Under the pieces are notes generated by a model. It searched no databases, had not been told where the DNA came from, and saw only the letters and a program-made list of their open reading frames with translations. Shown piece after piece: positions 24,930-33,142 of a DNA stretch of 43,882 nucleotides. Made by a program: the position numbers and the translations under genes. The DNA lies in the NCBI GenBank assembly GCA_900751785.1, contig CAADSM010000141.1:1-43882 (forward strand), given 5' to 3'. The DNA is from Lachnospiraceae bacterium. GTDB lineage: Bacteria; Bacillota; Clostridia; Lachnospirales; Lachnospiraceae. How positions within the stretch are numbered: position 1 is the stretch's first letter; every line of letters starts with the position of its first letter.

Positions 24930-26375
24930 ATGTCAGAATTTTCCGATCTGCTGTCACAGCACATACATAATAAAGAAATTAAAACTTATGCACTTGCACA
25001 ATACTGCGGCCTTGACCGCTCTAATATGTATAAAGTCATAAACGGAAAAAGGAAGCCTACCTCACCCGAAATGGTAAATAATATATGCAAATTTATGCAG
25101 TTATCTCCAACAGAAGCCAAAGAACTCCAAGAAGCATATTTGATCGCATTGATCGGGGCAGATAATTACTATAGAAGAAAAAATGTAACCGAATTCTTCG
25201 ATTCATTCCGCCTTCCCATGCGTTCCTTTCCGTCGGCTTTTTATAGGAAAGAAACAATAGCTGAAACCGACGATATGGTTCTGCTGAATACACAGACCGA
25301 AGTTAATAACGCGTTATTTCACATACTTTCCCTGGAATTTGCTGAAAATAACGGGCATATCCGTATGCTCATACAGCCTGACTACAGTTTTCTTATGGAT
25401 CTCCTTGTTTCAGAGGGAATCGGAAGATCAAATGTCGTTATCGACCATATTATTTACCTGGACAATAACACAGACTTTTCCCACGGACAGAAAGATTATA
25501 ATTTGAACTGCCTGAAGAAAATACTTCCTTTATACGGAAGCATCAGTAAGTATGAAACCTTTTATTACTATGACAACATATCGACGAAAGACGCATATTT
25601 TACCCTGTTTCCCTATATCATTATCACGTCAAAATATGCGTGCCTGCTGACCGCCGACGTCAGGAAAGGCTACCTGACTTCCCGGCCGGATGCGCTCAAA
25701 ATGTTTTGTGAAATATTTGATGATTATCTGAAAAAGGCATCTTCTTTGCTTACCCGTATCGATAATCTCTATACTCAGCTTGACTATGTACAGAAACTTG
25801 TGCAGGGAAGCCTGCCGGCATATTCCTTCCAGATGACGCCCTGCCTGACAGTATTTATGACAAAACAGTTTGCTGAAAAGTATGTTGCACAGGATCTGCC
25901 CCATCGTTCAGCTTTTATAGAAAAATTTGTAACCTATATAAACAATATGAATAAATACCGCAGCTTTGCTTCCATGACCTCAATCTTTTCTCTGGATGGA
26001 TTGATTCGATTTATGGACACCGGAGAAATAGGGGAATATCCTTCTGCCGCATATAACAGACCGGATCTTAATGACAGGATAAATTTGGCAAAACAGCTGC
26101 TCCAGGCATGCTATACCTTCAATTATCGAATGCTGAAAGAAAACATAGGAAAGCTGGATAATGAACTTTATCTGTTTATAAGCCAAAAACGCGGATACCT
26201 GATGCTAAATTCACCTGTTACGAATACCCTGATCTATCTGGACATCGAGGAACCCGGACTGCTTTTTACTTTTTTTGATTTCTGTGAGCATATGGACGAA
26301 CGTCTCTTTTATTCAAAAGAAGAGATGCTGGAGCGGCTTAAAGCCATAATTGAAAAATATCAGAACTTATTGTAG
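24930..26375 (+). CDS. HTH (XRE-like) transcriptional regulator with long sensor region
   Basis: 481 residues. Residues 1-65 are a helix-turn-helix of Cro/CI type (KTYALAQYCGLDRSNMYKVI, followed by NGKRKPTSPEMVNNICKFM). The remaining 400 residues have no recognised domain; they are mixed helix/strand without membrane segments and are rich in Tyr and Phe. AAGGGA precedes ATG 24930 by nine bases. It is divergent from the type VII locus and shares its 214-base upstream region, so it is the best candidate for a locus-specific regulator. The gene is visibly AT-richer than its neighbours, which hints at a different origin. Single-gene regulators of this layout occur in Lachnospiraceae, but the ligand is unknown. 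Confidence 0.75.
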   Translation: MSEFSDLLSQHIHNKEIKTYALAQYCGLDRSNMYKVINGKRKPTSPEMVNNICKFMQLSPTEAKELQEAYLIALIGADNYYRRKNVTEFFDSFRLPMRSFPSAFYRKETIAETDDMVLLNTQTEVNNALFHILSLEFAENNGHIRMLIQPDYSFLMDLLVSEGIGRSNVVIDHIIYLDNNTDFSHGQKDYNLNCLKKILPLYGSISKYETFYYYDNISTKDAYFTLFPYIIITSKYACLLTADVRKGYLTSRPDALKMFCEIFDDYLKKASSLLTRIDNLYTQLDYVQKLVQGSLPAYSFQMTPCLTVFMTKQFAEKYVAQDLPHRSAFIEKFVTYINNMNKYRSFASMTSIFSLDGLIRFMDTGEIGEYPSAAYNRPDLNDRINLAKQLLQACYTFNYRMLKENIGKLDNELYLFISQKRGYLMLNSPVTNTLIYLDIEEPGLLFTFFDFCEHMDERLFYSKEEMLERLKAIIEKYQNLL

Positions 26376-26392
26376 TTCTCCCGTGATCGCTT

Positions 26393-27537
26393 TCATCCGC
26401 CCGGGACTTTACCGGCTCCCGCATCTCTATTGTCTGCATGAACAATTATGTATTTCTTATAGAAAAAGTGGCTGTCGGTTAATACTGATTTTTGATTCCT
26501 GACAAACAAGACGGAGACAATCCCGCAGAATACGGACTTTTTAAGCCGTAATTCTATCGGAGATTGCCTCCGTCTTTTTGCAAACACTATTTTAGGGCGC
26601 AATAACCCCTTGGCTGGATTTTTCAGGGCGCTCCTTTGGCTAAGCCGCTTTCTGCTCCTTTTCTGACGTTTCAGAATCCCTTCTTCACTCGGGATATTCG
26701 TGTTGGACTCCTCCCGCAGTTCTTCCCAGCGTTCGTTGATCTTCATGACCTTATTCTGGTTCGGATTCTTTTCAGGATTGTATTTATAAAGACATTTCGA
26801 TTTATATTCACATTCACTGCAGTAGCCGCTGTCGGCAGTTACTGCCTCCAGCTTATCCCCAAACGCTTTCCTGTGTTTTTTCAGAACTGGGATCAGCGTG
26901 TTGTAATCTGTCCGGTCATTGCTTATATATCCGTGGACAATAAAGTAATTTTCTACTGCGATCTGGACGTTATAGGCAGGTTTTAACTGCCCGTTCAGCA
27001 TATGATCCTCTTTCATCCGCATGAATGTCGCTTCCAGATCTGTCTTAGAATAGCTGTTGCGGTCTTTCCCCATAATCTTAAAGCATTCTTTATACTCCAT
27101 CAGACGCTTTCCGCATTTTTCCAGTTCCTCATAAAGTTTCTGAATCTCCGGCTTGCGCATTCCCTTCCCGAAAACAAACTCAATCCCTTCCCCCCCTCTG
27201 CAATCCGCATCAGGTTCTTCTGCAGTTTCCGGATTTCAAGCGGGGAACAGTGATCGATCTCGATTATGGTATTATTAGGGATCTTCTTATGCTTTGTCAG
27301 TTTCCGCTCCCTGTTCTTTTCGATGATCTTCCTGACTTTGTCCATCCCCTGGATCACAAACATATGTGCATCCCCAAGGCCGTATTTCGGGCCATATCCA
27401 CTGTCCAGCAGGAAAGCATTGTACTTTGTATAAAGGGCATCGATCGTATTACTGACACCGGCTTGTGGTTCACTACACTTGGCGGTAAATACCCGTGACT
27501 GGACTTTCACCAGTAAGATTAGTGCCATGCTCGGCAC
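26393..27537 (-). pseudogene. broken IS1182-family transposase
   Basis: Two overlapping frames make one damaged transposase. The upstream part (27100-27537) ends ...LEIRKLQKNLMRIAEGG. The downstream part continues from GMRKPEIQKLYEELEKCGK through GRDRNSY-like and SKTDLEATFMRMKEDHMLN to EAVTADSGYCSECEY and NKVMKINERWEEL. The break is at a seven-base C run (27190-27196; G7 in the coding sense); shifting one base there restores IEFVFGKGMRKPEI, the continuous family sequence. The first third of the transposase and the part after EEGILKRQKRS are missing or scrambled, so it cannot be active. The family is recognised from the KTDLEATFMRMKEDHM and ADSGY motifs of IS1182-type DDE transposases. Confidence 0.75.
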
Positions 27538-27614
27538 ACAATTTCAGGGGCAGTTGTGACTCAAGCGAGTCACAACTGCCCCTGTTTTGGACTATCTATT
27601 TTCCGACAGCCCAC
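26468..27614 (-). mobile_element. IS1182-like insertion sequence remnant
   Basis: A degraded element of about 1.15 kb, shorter than the usual 1.6-1.9 kb. Left end GTGGCTGTCGGTTAATA (26468-26484) and right end TATTTTCCGACAGCCCAC (27597-27614) are imperfect inverted repeats. Inside is a transposase remnant on the minus strand that lacks its N-terminus and C-terminus and carries a frameshift. A further copy of the right end lies at 28607-28630. Confidence 0.65.
27545..27584. repeat. perfect 18-bp inverted repeat (hairpin) near the IS end
   Basis: CAGGGGCAGTTGTGACTC (27545-27562) is exactly complementary to GAGTCACAACTGCCCCTG (27567-27584), with a four-base AAGC loop. In plus sense it is followed by TTTTGG, so it may act as a terminator that shields the element from outside transcription. 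It lies just inside the right end of the IS remnant. Confidence 0.7.
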
Positions 27615-27798
27615 AATCTATATATTCAATTATTTGTGTCAAGAGATCTCCTGCTCCACTATCTTCAAATACCTGTCGTTCCTCATCTGTTGCACTTTTC
27701 CAAAATTCCTGCACTTCTTTGTTTAATTCCAACCATTCCTCGTCCGTTAATTCTCCAAAGAAAATAGTTTTCTTCAATTTTTTAAGGCTTCTTGCCAT
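27592..27798 (-). CDS. 68-residue helical hypothetical protein, C-terminus written by the IS end
   Basis: A small acidic helical protein (FGELTDEEWLELNKEVQEFW, SATDEERQVFEDSGAGDLLT). GAGGTGAT precedes ATG 27798 by six bases, and a good promoter lies 39 bases upstream, so it is probably expressed. Its last residues and stop (GLSENR) are encoded by the IS terminal repeat at 27592-27612, suggesting that the original C-terminus was lost when the element inserted. No family is recognised. It is not in the same reading unit as the transposase remnant. Confidence 0.5.
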   Translation of the reverse strand: MARSLKKLKKTIFFGELTDEEWLELNKEVQEFWKSATDEERQVFEDSGAGDLLTQIIEYIDCGLSENR

Positions 27799-27836
27799 TT
27801 CGTATCACCTCGGACTTCCCATTCTATTTGACCATC

Positions 27837-27865
27837 ATTATAGGTCATAAATTAAAAGTCCGCAA
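27837..27865 (-). promoter_or_regulatory. sigma-A type promoter for the 68-residue gene
   Basis: Minus-strand TTGCGG (27860-27865) and TATAAT (27837-27842) with an exact 17-base spacer. The start point would be near 27830, about 30 bases before the ATG at 27798. The -10 is consensus; the -35 is fair. Confidence 0.55.
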
Positions 27866-27883
27866 GCGAAGCACCAGGAGTCG

Positions 27884-27904
27884 AACCTAGACACAGAGCG
27901 CGCC
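27884..27904 (-). other. tRNA T-arm-like fragment
   Basis: In minus sense the sequence reads CTAGG TTCGACT CCTGG, a five-pair stem with a TTCGACT loop like a tRNA T-arm, but no acceptor, D or anticodon arm surrounds it. It may be a scar of an integration into a tRNA gene. Confidence 0.3.
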
Positions 27905-27952
27905 CCTGCACATCTGCCGTTGATGATATGCTCCTGCTCCACAAATGGGTGT

Positions 27953-27988
27953 AAGAAAAGCACCCTGCCGTCTGGTAAGGTGCTTCTC
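27953..27988 (-). terminator. intrinsic terminator after the NYN gene
   Basis: Minus-sense arms AAGCACC and GGTGCTT close a 14-base loop, and TTTTCTT follows. It lies six bases past the stop codon of the gene at 27994-28530. Confidence 0.7.
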
Positions 27989-27993
27989 TTAAC

Positions 27994-28530
27994 TCATTTA
28001 TTCTCTGCTAAATCTGCCGTTTTCGTTTCTTTTTCGATATCTTCCCTAATGTTTTCTAGGTTAACATAATGTTTTCCCGCTACTGCCCTCAACTCTCTCG
28101 CAATATATTTGTCGGTTGCCATCACGAGGAATTTTTTCCCCCTAGCTTTCAAAAGTGACAATGCTCTTTCAAAATCCCCGTCTCCACTAATCAAGACCGC
28201 CAAATCATAGTTATCTATAGTATTGAACATATCCAATACTATTTCTATATCCAAATTTGCCTTCTTTTTTGTGTTTCCTGTTTTTTCATCAAAGAGGGTC
28301 TTGATCTGTTTAGAAACCACTGCATATCCCATCATTGGCAAAGCATCTAAAAATGCTTGCTGCCTAATATCTGGTGGCGAATCCTGCCCAATATAGTAAT
28401 AAGCATCTTCGACACTACCATAATGTGATTCAATGTAGTCAATTATTTTCTTAGGATCAGCGAACCAGCCCAAATCATCCTTCTGCATAAAGAAAAAATT
28501 AGCACCGTCTAAAAAAACCGCAATTCTCAT
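27994..28530 (-). CDS. NYN-domain (LabA/DUF88-like) putative nuclease
   Basis: 178 residues, the size of stand-alone NYN proteins. The PIN-like fold shows its acidic residues in order: FLDGANFF at the N-terminus (D8), VEDAYYYIG, KKANLDIEIVLDMF (central Asp residues) and LISGDGDFERAL (GDGD motif). NYN proteins are predicted metal-dependent RNases. A GGAGGAAAGCG ribosome site precedes ATG 28530, and a terminator follows, so this is a single-gene unit. It lies between two direct copies of an IS end (27589-27612 and 28607-28630), so it may have arrived as cargo. Its A+T-rich codon use fits that. Its RNA target is unknown. Confidence 0.85.
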   Translation of the reverse strand: MRIAVFLDGANFFFMQKDDLGWFADPKKIIDYIESHYGSVEDAYYYIGQDSPPDIRQQAFLDALPMMGYAVVSKQIKTLFDEKTGNTKKKANLDIEIVLDMFNTIDNYDLAVLISGDGDFERALSLLKARGKKFLVMATDKYIARELRAVAGKHYVNLENIREDIEKETKTADLAENK

Positions 28531-28606
28531 ACGCTTTCCTCCATTTTCTGCCGTATAACACCATATTTATTATACGCTTTTTGCCATTATCAGGCAACAA
28601 GAAAAG

Positions 28607-28630
28607 GGACTATCTATTTCCCGACAGCCC
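28607..28630. repeat. second copy of the IS end, direct repeat of 27589-27612
   Basis: GGACTATCTATTTCCCGACA followed by GCCC matches 27589-27612 at 23 of 24 positions and in the same orientation. The two copies bracket the 68-residue gene and the NYN gene. This is the footprint expected from a second, now deleted, copy of the element or a non-autonomous derivative. Confidence 0.65.
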
Positions 28631-28639
28631 CTTCATAAA

Positions 28640-28712
28640 CTCCCCCTGTTGGACTTGAACCAACGACACTGCGGTTAACAGCCGCATGCTCTACCGACTG
28701 AGCTAAGGAGGA
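28640..28712 (-). tRNA. tRNA-Asn (GTT)
   Basis: A 73-base cloverleaf: acceptor TCCTCCT pairs with AGGGGGA, D-arm TAGCTCAGTCGGTAGAGC, anticodon loop CTGTTAACC giving GTT, T-loop TTCAAGT. The 3' CCA is not encoded. Confidence 0.95.
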
Positions 28713-28749
28713 ATATTAAATTGTAAAACAGCAGCCTTCACTGCTGAAG

Positions 28750-28822
28750 TGGAGAATACGAGAGTCGAACTCGTGACCTCCTGCTTGCAAGGCAGGCGCT
28801 CTCCCAACTGAGCTAATCCCCC
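28750..28822 (-). tRNA. tRNA-Ala (TGC)
   Basis: A 73-base cloverleaf: acceptor GGGGGAT with ATTCTCC (two G-U pairs), anticodon loop CTTGCAAG giving TGC, T-loop TTCGACT. It is 37 bases upstream of tRNA-Asn in the same direction and probably co-transcribed with it. CCA is not encoded. Confidence 0.94.
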
Positions 28823-28984
28823 AAACATGTTTCATAGAACTTTTATACAATACCATACAGCCGCACGATTTGTCAAGATATTTTCATCAATATTCTTCTC
28901 AAAAAGTAACCCTCAAAAAGTAACCGTTCAGCCCTTGCTATTCGCCCGCCCGGTCTCTGACAGCTTTCCGTCTCCGGGAACACA

Positions 28985-29030
28985 GTATCCGCCGCACAGG
29001 ATGCCTGCTGCCTTCCTGTGCGGCGGATAC
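28985..29030 (-). terminator. 17-bp perfect hairpin between cvpA-like gene and tRNA-Ala
   Basis: GTATCCGCCGCACAGGA (28985-29001) pairs exactly with 29014-29030 around a 12-base loop. It lies 29 bases past the end of the CvpA-type gene. It has no strong U-run on the minus side (TGTGTTCCC) and TTATTTT on the plus side. It is the only signal in the 236-base gap and probably ends the 29059-32406 transcript or slows read-through into the tRNAs. Confidence 0.55.
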
Positions 29031-29058
29031 TTATTTTCACTGTCTATAGACGCTTATA

Positions 29059-29877
29059 TCAAAATCCGAGGAGCCTGGTCAGCAGCGGATTTGTATCGTA
29101 GAGGAACGTGAGGATGCTGCTCTTCTCCACCATTTCGAAGCACTCGCTTCCCGCCTCCGTCGCATACAGCAGCGTCATGATCAGGAAACCTACCCATACG
29201 ATAAGCAGGCCGAGCGCCAGCCCCAGCAGGCCTCCTCCGATATGGTTGACCAGCCCGAGCACCGGCAGCTCGCCGATGATATTTACCGCGACCATCAGTG
29301 CCTTCACCAGGATGATCGCGATCACAAACGTCACGAGGAAGGACAGGATATTCAGCGCCATCCTGGAGATATAGGACGCCACATACTGTGGAAAAGAGCT
29401 CACGCCCAGGGAACTGTAGACAGACTCATTATTATTGTCCATGAGCATGTCTTTTATAAACTCCGGCATAGGGGCATTCTCGATCTGACTGATCTGAATG
29501 TCCCTCGGAATCTCGCCTACCACCCCCAGCACATCCTGGACCGTGATCCCCAGCCTGTCCCAGTCCAGCTCATTCAGATTCGCCAGCTGCTCCTGACTGA
29601 GGTTTTCCAGCGGAGTCCCGCTCAGATCAAGGTTCGCCAGCTGCTCCTCGGAGAGCTCCGGCATGAATGCCGCCACAAATTTTTGTTCTATAAAATCATC
29701 TACCGGCGTATACTTTGCCAGGGCGTCTGCCACATATGGGGACAGGAACGCCACGATCACAAGAGTCAGCACCGTCGAAATAAGGGAAAGTCCAAATTTT
29801 AAAAACCCTCTTATATATCCCACCGCAATACATATCAAAAATACAGTCGCAACTATAATCAACAGCCAATTATCCAT
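29059..29877 (-). CDS. CvpA family membrane protein
   Basis: 272 residues. The first helices (NWLLIIVATVFLICIAVGYI then RGFLKFGLSLISTVLTLVIV) carry the G-x-x-R-G-F pattern of CvpA. A 130-residue extracytoplasmic insertion, including LDLSGTPLENLSQEQLANLN, is followed by two or three more helices (FLVTFVIAIILVKALMVAVN; GGGLLGLALGLLIVWVGFLI). Family members have been linked to colicin V export and envelope stress; the molecular role is unclear. It follows the DUF5711 gene by eight bases with AGGAG before ATG 29877, so both are in one operon. The middle insertion is longer than in the short CvpA proteins of Proteobacteria. Confidence 0.82.
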   Translation of the reverse strand: MDNWLLIIVATVFLICIAVGYIRGFLKFGLSLISTVLTLVIVAFLSPYVADALAKYTPVDDFIEQKFVAAFMPELSEEQLANLDLSGTPLENLSQEQLANLNELDWDRLGITVQDVLGVVGEIPRDIQISQIENAPMPEFIKDMLMDNNNESVYSSLGVSSFPQYVASYISRMALNILSFLVTFVIAIILVKALMVAVNIIGELPVLGLVNHIGGGLLGLALGLLIVWVGFLIMTLLYATEAGSECFEMVEKSSILTFLYDTNPLLTRLLGF

Positions 29878-29885
29878 ATCGTCTC

Positions 29886-31082
29886 CTAATTCGTCAGATA
29901 AATCACTTTCAATTCATCTGTGCTCATCACATAGTATCTGTTTAATCCCGGCGCCTTGAACATCTCCAGAGCCTCCGCATTCAGGTTCCCCTGGAACTTC
30001 ATGATGCCCGTATCCGTCATGATACAGCATCTGCTTCCGTCATACATGATGATCTCATCGCCGTCTATCTTCACATGGTTATACTCACCCGGGATCTCCC
30101 GCCGCATCACCTGTCCGCCCGTGCGGTCATACAGGGAAACCTCGTATCCTGATTTTTCTTCATTGAGAAGGATAAAACCGATGTAACGGTCAGAGTAGAA
30201 CACACTACTGATCTCACGATTTAACGTGACCTCATTCTCCTTCTCCGGAGCCTCCAGCCCTCTGTAAATGGTAAAGGAATTATCTCCCACTACCACCGAG
30301 CGGTCGCTGCCGATGAAAAAAATGTCTGCAGCGATCGTTCCGCTGTACTCTTCCGATAGAACGGTATTATCCGCCTTGGACTGTCCAGCCTCACCGAAAT
30401 TGTAATAGATCACCCGGGATCCCATATTTGTCCCCTCTGTATACAAATAAGAGACCGCCAGGGTATTGCCGTCGTCCGAAAGATCAAGTGCCACCGGATA
30501 TCCCATACTGCTCATGGTCACCTGCTGCTCAACGAGAATGTTTCCCGCGGCATCATAGGTCAAGATCCGCGGTGAATTTTCATTGCGGAGGATCGCGCTT
30601 ACGATCCCCTGCTCCGAGACCGCGATCCGTTCGATCGGCAGTGTCGTCTCGATCTCGCCTTTCAGCCCGTCCTCAGTAAACACGAGAATGCTGTTCCCGC
30701 CTCTGTCTGCAACAGCAAACGCTTCATCCTTCACTTCAACGATCGGATTCTGTATCTGTGTGGACTGGATCCACTGTTCCTCGTTCCTCCTGTTCAGGAA
30801 CACGACTCCGTCTCTGTTATACCGGACGATCCCTCCCGCGAACTGCACATAGCTGTTTGTATCCGATATATCATTCGTATAGCTCGATGCGCTGCGCGCC
30901 CGGTCGTATGTCTGATTCTTGAGCAGAAGATAGGTCCCGCATACCGCCAGGGCTGCAAGTATGACGATCGCGAGAATATCTTTCACCTTCTCCTTATGGA
31001 GTCTTCTTACCTTTTTCTTAACTTCCTTCGGATCTTCGGGAGGCTCAACGACCCGCAGGTAAGGAATTTTCTTTTGCGCCAT
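29886..31082 (-). CDS. DUF5711-like membrane protein with beta-propeller-type repeats
   Basis: 398 residues. A basic cytosolic N-terminus (PYLRVVEPPEDPKEVKKKVR) is followed by one membrane helix (ILAIVILAALAVCGTYLLL, about 35-53). The outside part has repeated beta-strand units such as GGIVRYNRDGVVFLNRRNEE, ERIAVSEQGIVSAIL and SDDGNTLAVSYLY, typical of a propeller. The layout matches DUF5711 proteins of Lachnospiraceae. It is paired with the CvpA-type gene and preceded 67 bases upstream by the LysM gene, suggesting an envelope-related unit. GGGGAG precedes ATG 31082. No enzyme motif is seen. Confidence 0.75.
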   Translation of the reverse strand: MAQKKIPYLRVVEPPEDPKEVKKKVRRLHKEKVKDILAIVILAALAVCGTYLLLKNQTYDRARSASSYTNDISDTNSYVQFAGGIVRYNRDGVVFLNRRNEEQWIQSTQIQNPIVEVKDEAFAVADRGGNSILVFTEDGLKGEIETTLPIERIAVSEQGIVSAILRNENSPRILTYDAAGNILVEQQVTMSSMGYPVALDLSDDGNTLAVSYLYTEGTNMGSRVIYYNFGEAGQSKADNTVLSEEYSGTIAADIFFIGSDRSVVVGDNSFTIYRGLEAPEKENEVTLNREISSVFYSDRYIGFILLNEEKSGYEVSLYDRTGGQVMRREIPGEYNHVKIDGDEIIMYDGSRCCIMTDTGIMKFQGNLNAEALEMFKAPGLNRYYVMSTDELKVIYLTN

Positions 31083-31149
31083 GTTACTCCCCTTATCGCC
31101 TGTCTTTTCTGTCAGTTCTTCTTATTTTCCTGTTGATTATAACACGACT

Positions 31150-32406
31150 TTATGGCAATAGCAATTTCTGGCCCACATAAATCAGATTCCCATCCGTGAT
31201 GCCGTTCATGCGGCAGATCGCGTCTACATGGGTGAGATCTCCGTACATTTTCCTGCTTATGATGGCAAGTGTATCGCCTTTTTCCACCACGTAGATCCCG
31301 TTGCTCCCGTTTTCTCCGGAGCTGTCTGCCGCGCCGGATTTCGAGCTCTGCGTATCTGCACTTTCTGTGCGGTCTGATGAACTGCTGTCCGCGTCTCCAC
31401 TGTCCGCCGTACTGCTGTCTGCCGTACCGCTGCCTGTCTCGTCACTTCCTGCTGCCGCGTCCTGTGCATCGCTGTCCTGCCCCTCATCCGCAGGCTGGCC
31501 GCTGTCCTGTGTCTGGGCATCAGCCTGTCCGCTGTCCTCGCCCTGAGCTTCCGCGCCGTCTCCTGCCGCGTCCTCCTCGGATGTGACTGCTGTCACTGTG
31601 CCGCTGGTCTCCTGTGTCTCCACAGTATCGGTCTGTCCGGTCAGGTTGTCCAATGTGGACTGCACTGCCTTCATTTTATCAAAATTATTTACCATGGAGA
31701 CGCCCATTACGATCAGCACAAGGACGAGACACACGCTGACCGCATACATCATTCCTCCCGATTTCCTCTGCCGTACTCCCTCTCCCTTTGTTCTGACCAG
31801 ATTACGAAAGTCCTTCGCAGCTCTGTCTTCCACAGTCTCCGAGGGAAACACGCCGTTCTTTTTTCTCGTAGAGATCATATAATTCTGCATACAGGGATTT
31901 TTTTCATAATATGTATAATGCCCTCCGATCTCCATCAGATCGCTCATCTTATGCACATAATAGATCTCCTCCTTCTCCGCCGGATCCTTCATGATGAACA
32001 CCGTATTATCCTTCGGGAAGGCTTTCCTGTGCAGCCTCACCGTACTCTGGTCCGGCACCAGGGGTACGCCCTGCTGGGCCACGAACCACCCCAGCATCTC
32101 GCCGTCCTCAAAATACTGCTTGCAGTCTTCATAGGCCTGCTTCCAGGTATTCTCATCGATCACATACTCATTTCCGGACATCGCGAGATCATGCATCTGT
32201 ATCGCGCCGTAGATATATACATACTGCTCTTCCCCGCCTTCCTGCATATCTCCCACAAGGAAAGCGCCGATCGGGCCGCCTCCCGCCCTCTCGCATTTCT
32301 CACAAAGCTGTGCAAAGAAGGTGTCCACATAATCCTCCACATAGATCTTCGGGCTGTCGCTCACATTTCCTATCTGACGAACATTTTTTGGTATCTGTCT
32401 TTCCAT
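31150..32406 (-). CDS. LysM-domain membrane protein with MPN/JAB-like N-terminal domain
   Basis: 418 residues. The N-terminal 190 residues (GGGPIGAFLVGDMQEGGEEQ, then a LGWFVAQQGVPL strand and TVFIMKDPAEKEEIYYV) resemble an MPN/JAB fold, but the metal-binding HxH..SxxD motif is not visible, so it is likely a non-enzymatic version. A membrane helix (MMYAVSVCLVLVLIVMGVSM) lies near 219-238. An 85-residue linker is very rich in D, S, Q, A and G, and a C-terminal LysM module (VVEKGDTLAIISRKMYGDLT, ending NLIYVGQKLLLP) binds peptidoglycan. It would connect a cytosolic MPN-like domain with the wall. AGAGGTGAG precedes ATG 32406. The MPN comparison is my reading of the fold pattern. Confidence 0.78.
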   Translation of the reverse strand: MERQIPKNVRQIGNVSDSPKIYVEDYVDTFFAQLCEKCERAGGGPIGAFLVGDMQEGGEEQYVYIYGAIQMHDLAMSGNEYVIDENTWKQAYEDCKQYFEDGEMLGWFVAQQGVPLVPDQSTVRLHRKAFPKDNTVFIMKDPAEKEEIYYVHKMSDLMEIGGHYTYYEKNPCMQNYMISTRKKNGVFPSETVEDRAAKDFRNLVRTKGEGVRQRKSGGMMYAVSVCLVLVLIVMGVSMVNNFDKMKAVQSTLDNLTGQTDTVETQETSGTVTAVTSEEDAAGDGAEAQGEDSGQADAQTQDSGQPADEGQDSDAQDAAAGSDETGSGTADSSTADSGDADSSSSDRTESADTQSSKSGAADSSGENGSNGIYVVEKGDTLAIISRKMYGDLTHVDAICRMNGITDGNLIYVGQKLLLP

Positions 32407-32490
32407 TTATACTCACCTCTGATTTAATTTTTTCTAAGCATAGCATACGAAATTAGCTGAATTTATCAGTTGCTGTCAGGTAAGTTCGAC

Positions 32491-32518
32491 AAAAAAACGG
32501 AAGGCTTTACACCTTCCG
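32491..32518 (-). terminator. intrinsic terminator overlapping the spmA stop codon
   Basis: Minus-sense CGGAAGG, loop TGTAAAG, CCTTCCG and a seven-base U-run. The TAA stop of spmA (32507-32509) sits inside the hairpin loop, so the ribosome ends translation within the terminator. Confidence 0.85.
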
Positions 32519-33124
32519 CTTCCGGTCCATCAGCTTGCAGAACACGATCGCCGCACCCGTGCTCACCGCAGTCGCCGCAATGCCGGCCCCCACGATCCCC
32601 GCAGGATTCGCACTGCCGTACTGGCTCCGATATGCGATTACATTCACCGGGATCAGCTGCAGCGACGAGATATTGATGATCAAGAACGTGCACATCTCAT
32701 TGCTGGCGATCCCCTTTTTCCTCGCCGGACCTGCTGCCCTCCCGGCCCGCCGGTCATCCTCCAGCTTCCCCAGCTCTTCCATCGCCTTCAATCCGGCGGG
32801 CGTCGCCGCCCAGCCCAGTCCGAGGAAATTTGCGATAAAATTTGTCGTGATATGTTCGTTCGCCCTGTGCTCCTTAGGGATCCTCGGGAACAAAAACCGG
32901 ATCAGAGGCCGCATCTTCCTCGCCGCCATGCCGATGATCCCGGCGCGGGACGCGATCTCCATGATCCCCGTCCAGAAGGACATCACGCCGATCATCGTGA
33001 TGCACAGCGTCACGGCCTCCTTCGCCGAGTCCAGCGCCGCATTCGTGATATCCGGCATCTTTCCGTTGAACGCCCCGTATACGATCCCCACGAGGATCAT
33101 CCCCGCCCACAGATAGTTCAGCAT
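32507..33124 (-). CDS. spmA: spore maturation protein SpmA
   Basis: 205 residues, close to the usual length. The opening LNYLWAGMILVGIVYGAFNG, ITMIGVMSFWTGIMEIASRA and the NFLGLGWAATPAGLKAMEEL motif are hallmarks of SpmA, a nucleoside-recognition-domain membrane protein needed for spore core dehydration. A cytosolic basic insertion (KLEDDRRAGRAAGPARKKG) lies between membrane segments. The start at 33124 has AGGAGG eight bases upstream. It follows the DUF885 gene by 18 bases and ends in a strong terminator. Its usual partner spmB is 2 kb away on the other strand. Confidence 0.93.
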   Translation of the reverse strand: MLNYLWAGMILVGIVYGAFNGKMPDITNAALDSAKEAVTLCITMIGVMSFWTGIMEIASRAGIIGMAARKMRPLIRFLFPRIPKEHRANEHITTNFIANFLGLGWAATPAGLKAMEELGKLEDDRRAGRAAGPARKKGIASNEMCTFLIINISSLQLIPVNVIAYRSQYGSANPAGIVGAGIAATAVSTGAAIVFCKLMDRKRKV

Positions 33125-33142
33125 GCCCTCCGCCTCCTCTTC

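Noticed and set aside
29059..32406. Colicin/bacteriocin export operon suggested by the CvpA gene
   Set aside because: No bacteriocin precursor or ABC exporter is nearby; neighbours are DUF5711 and LysM proteins.
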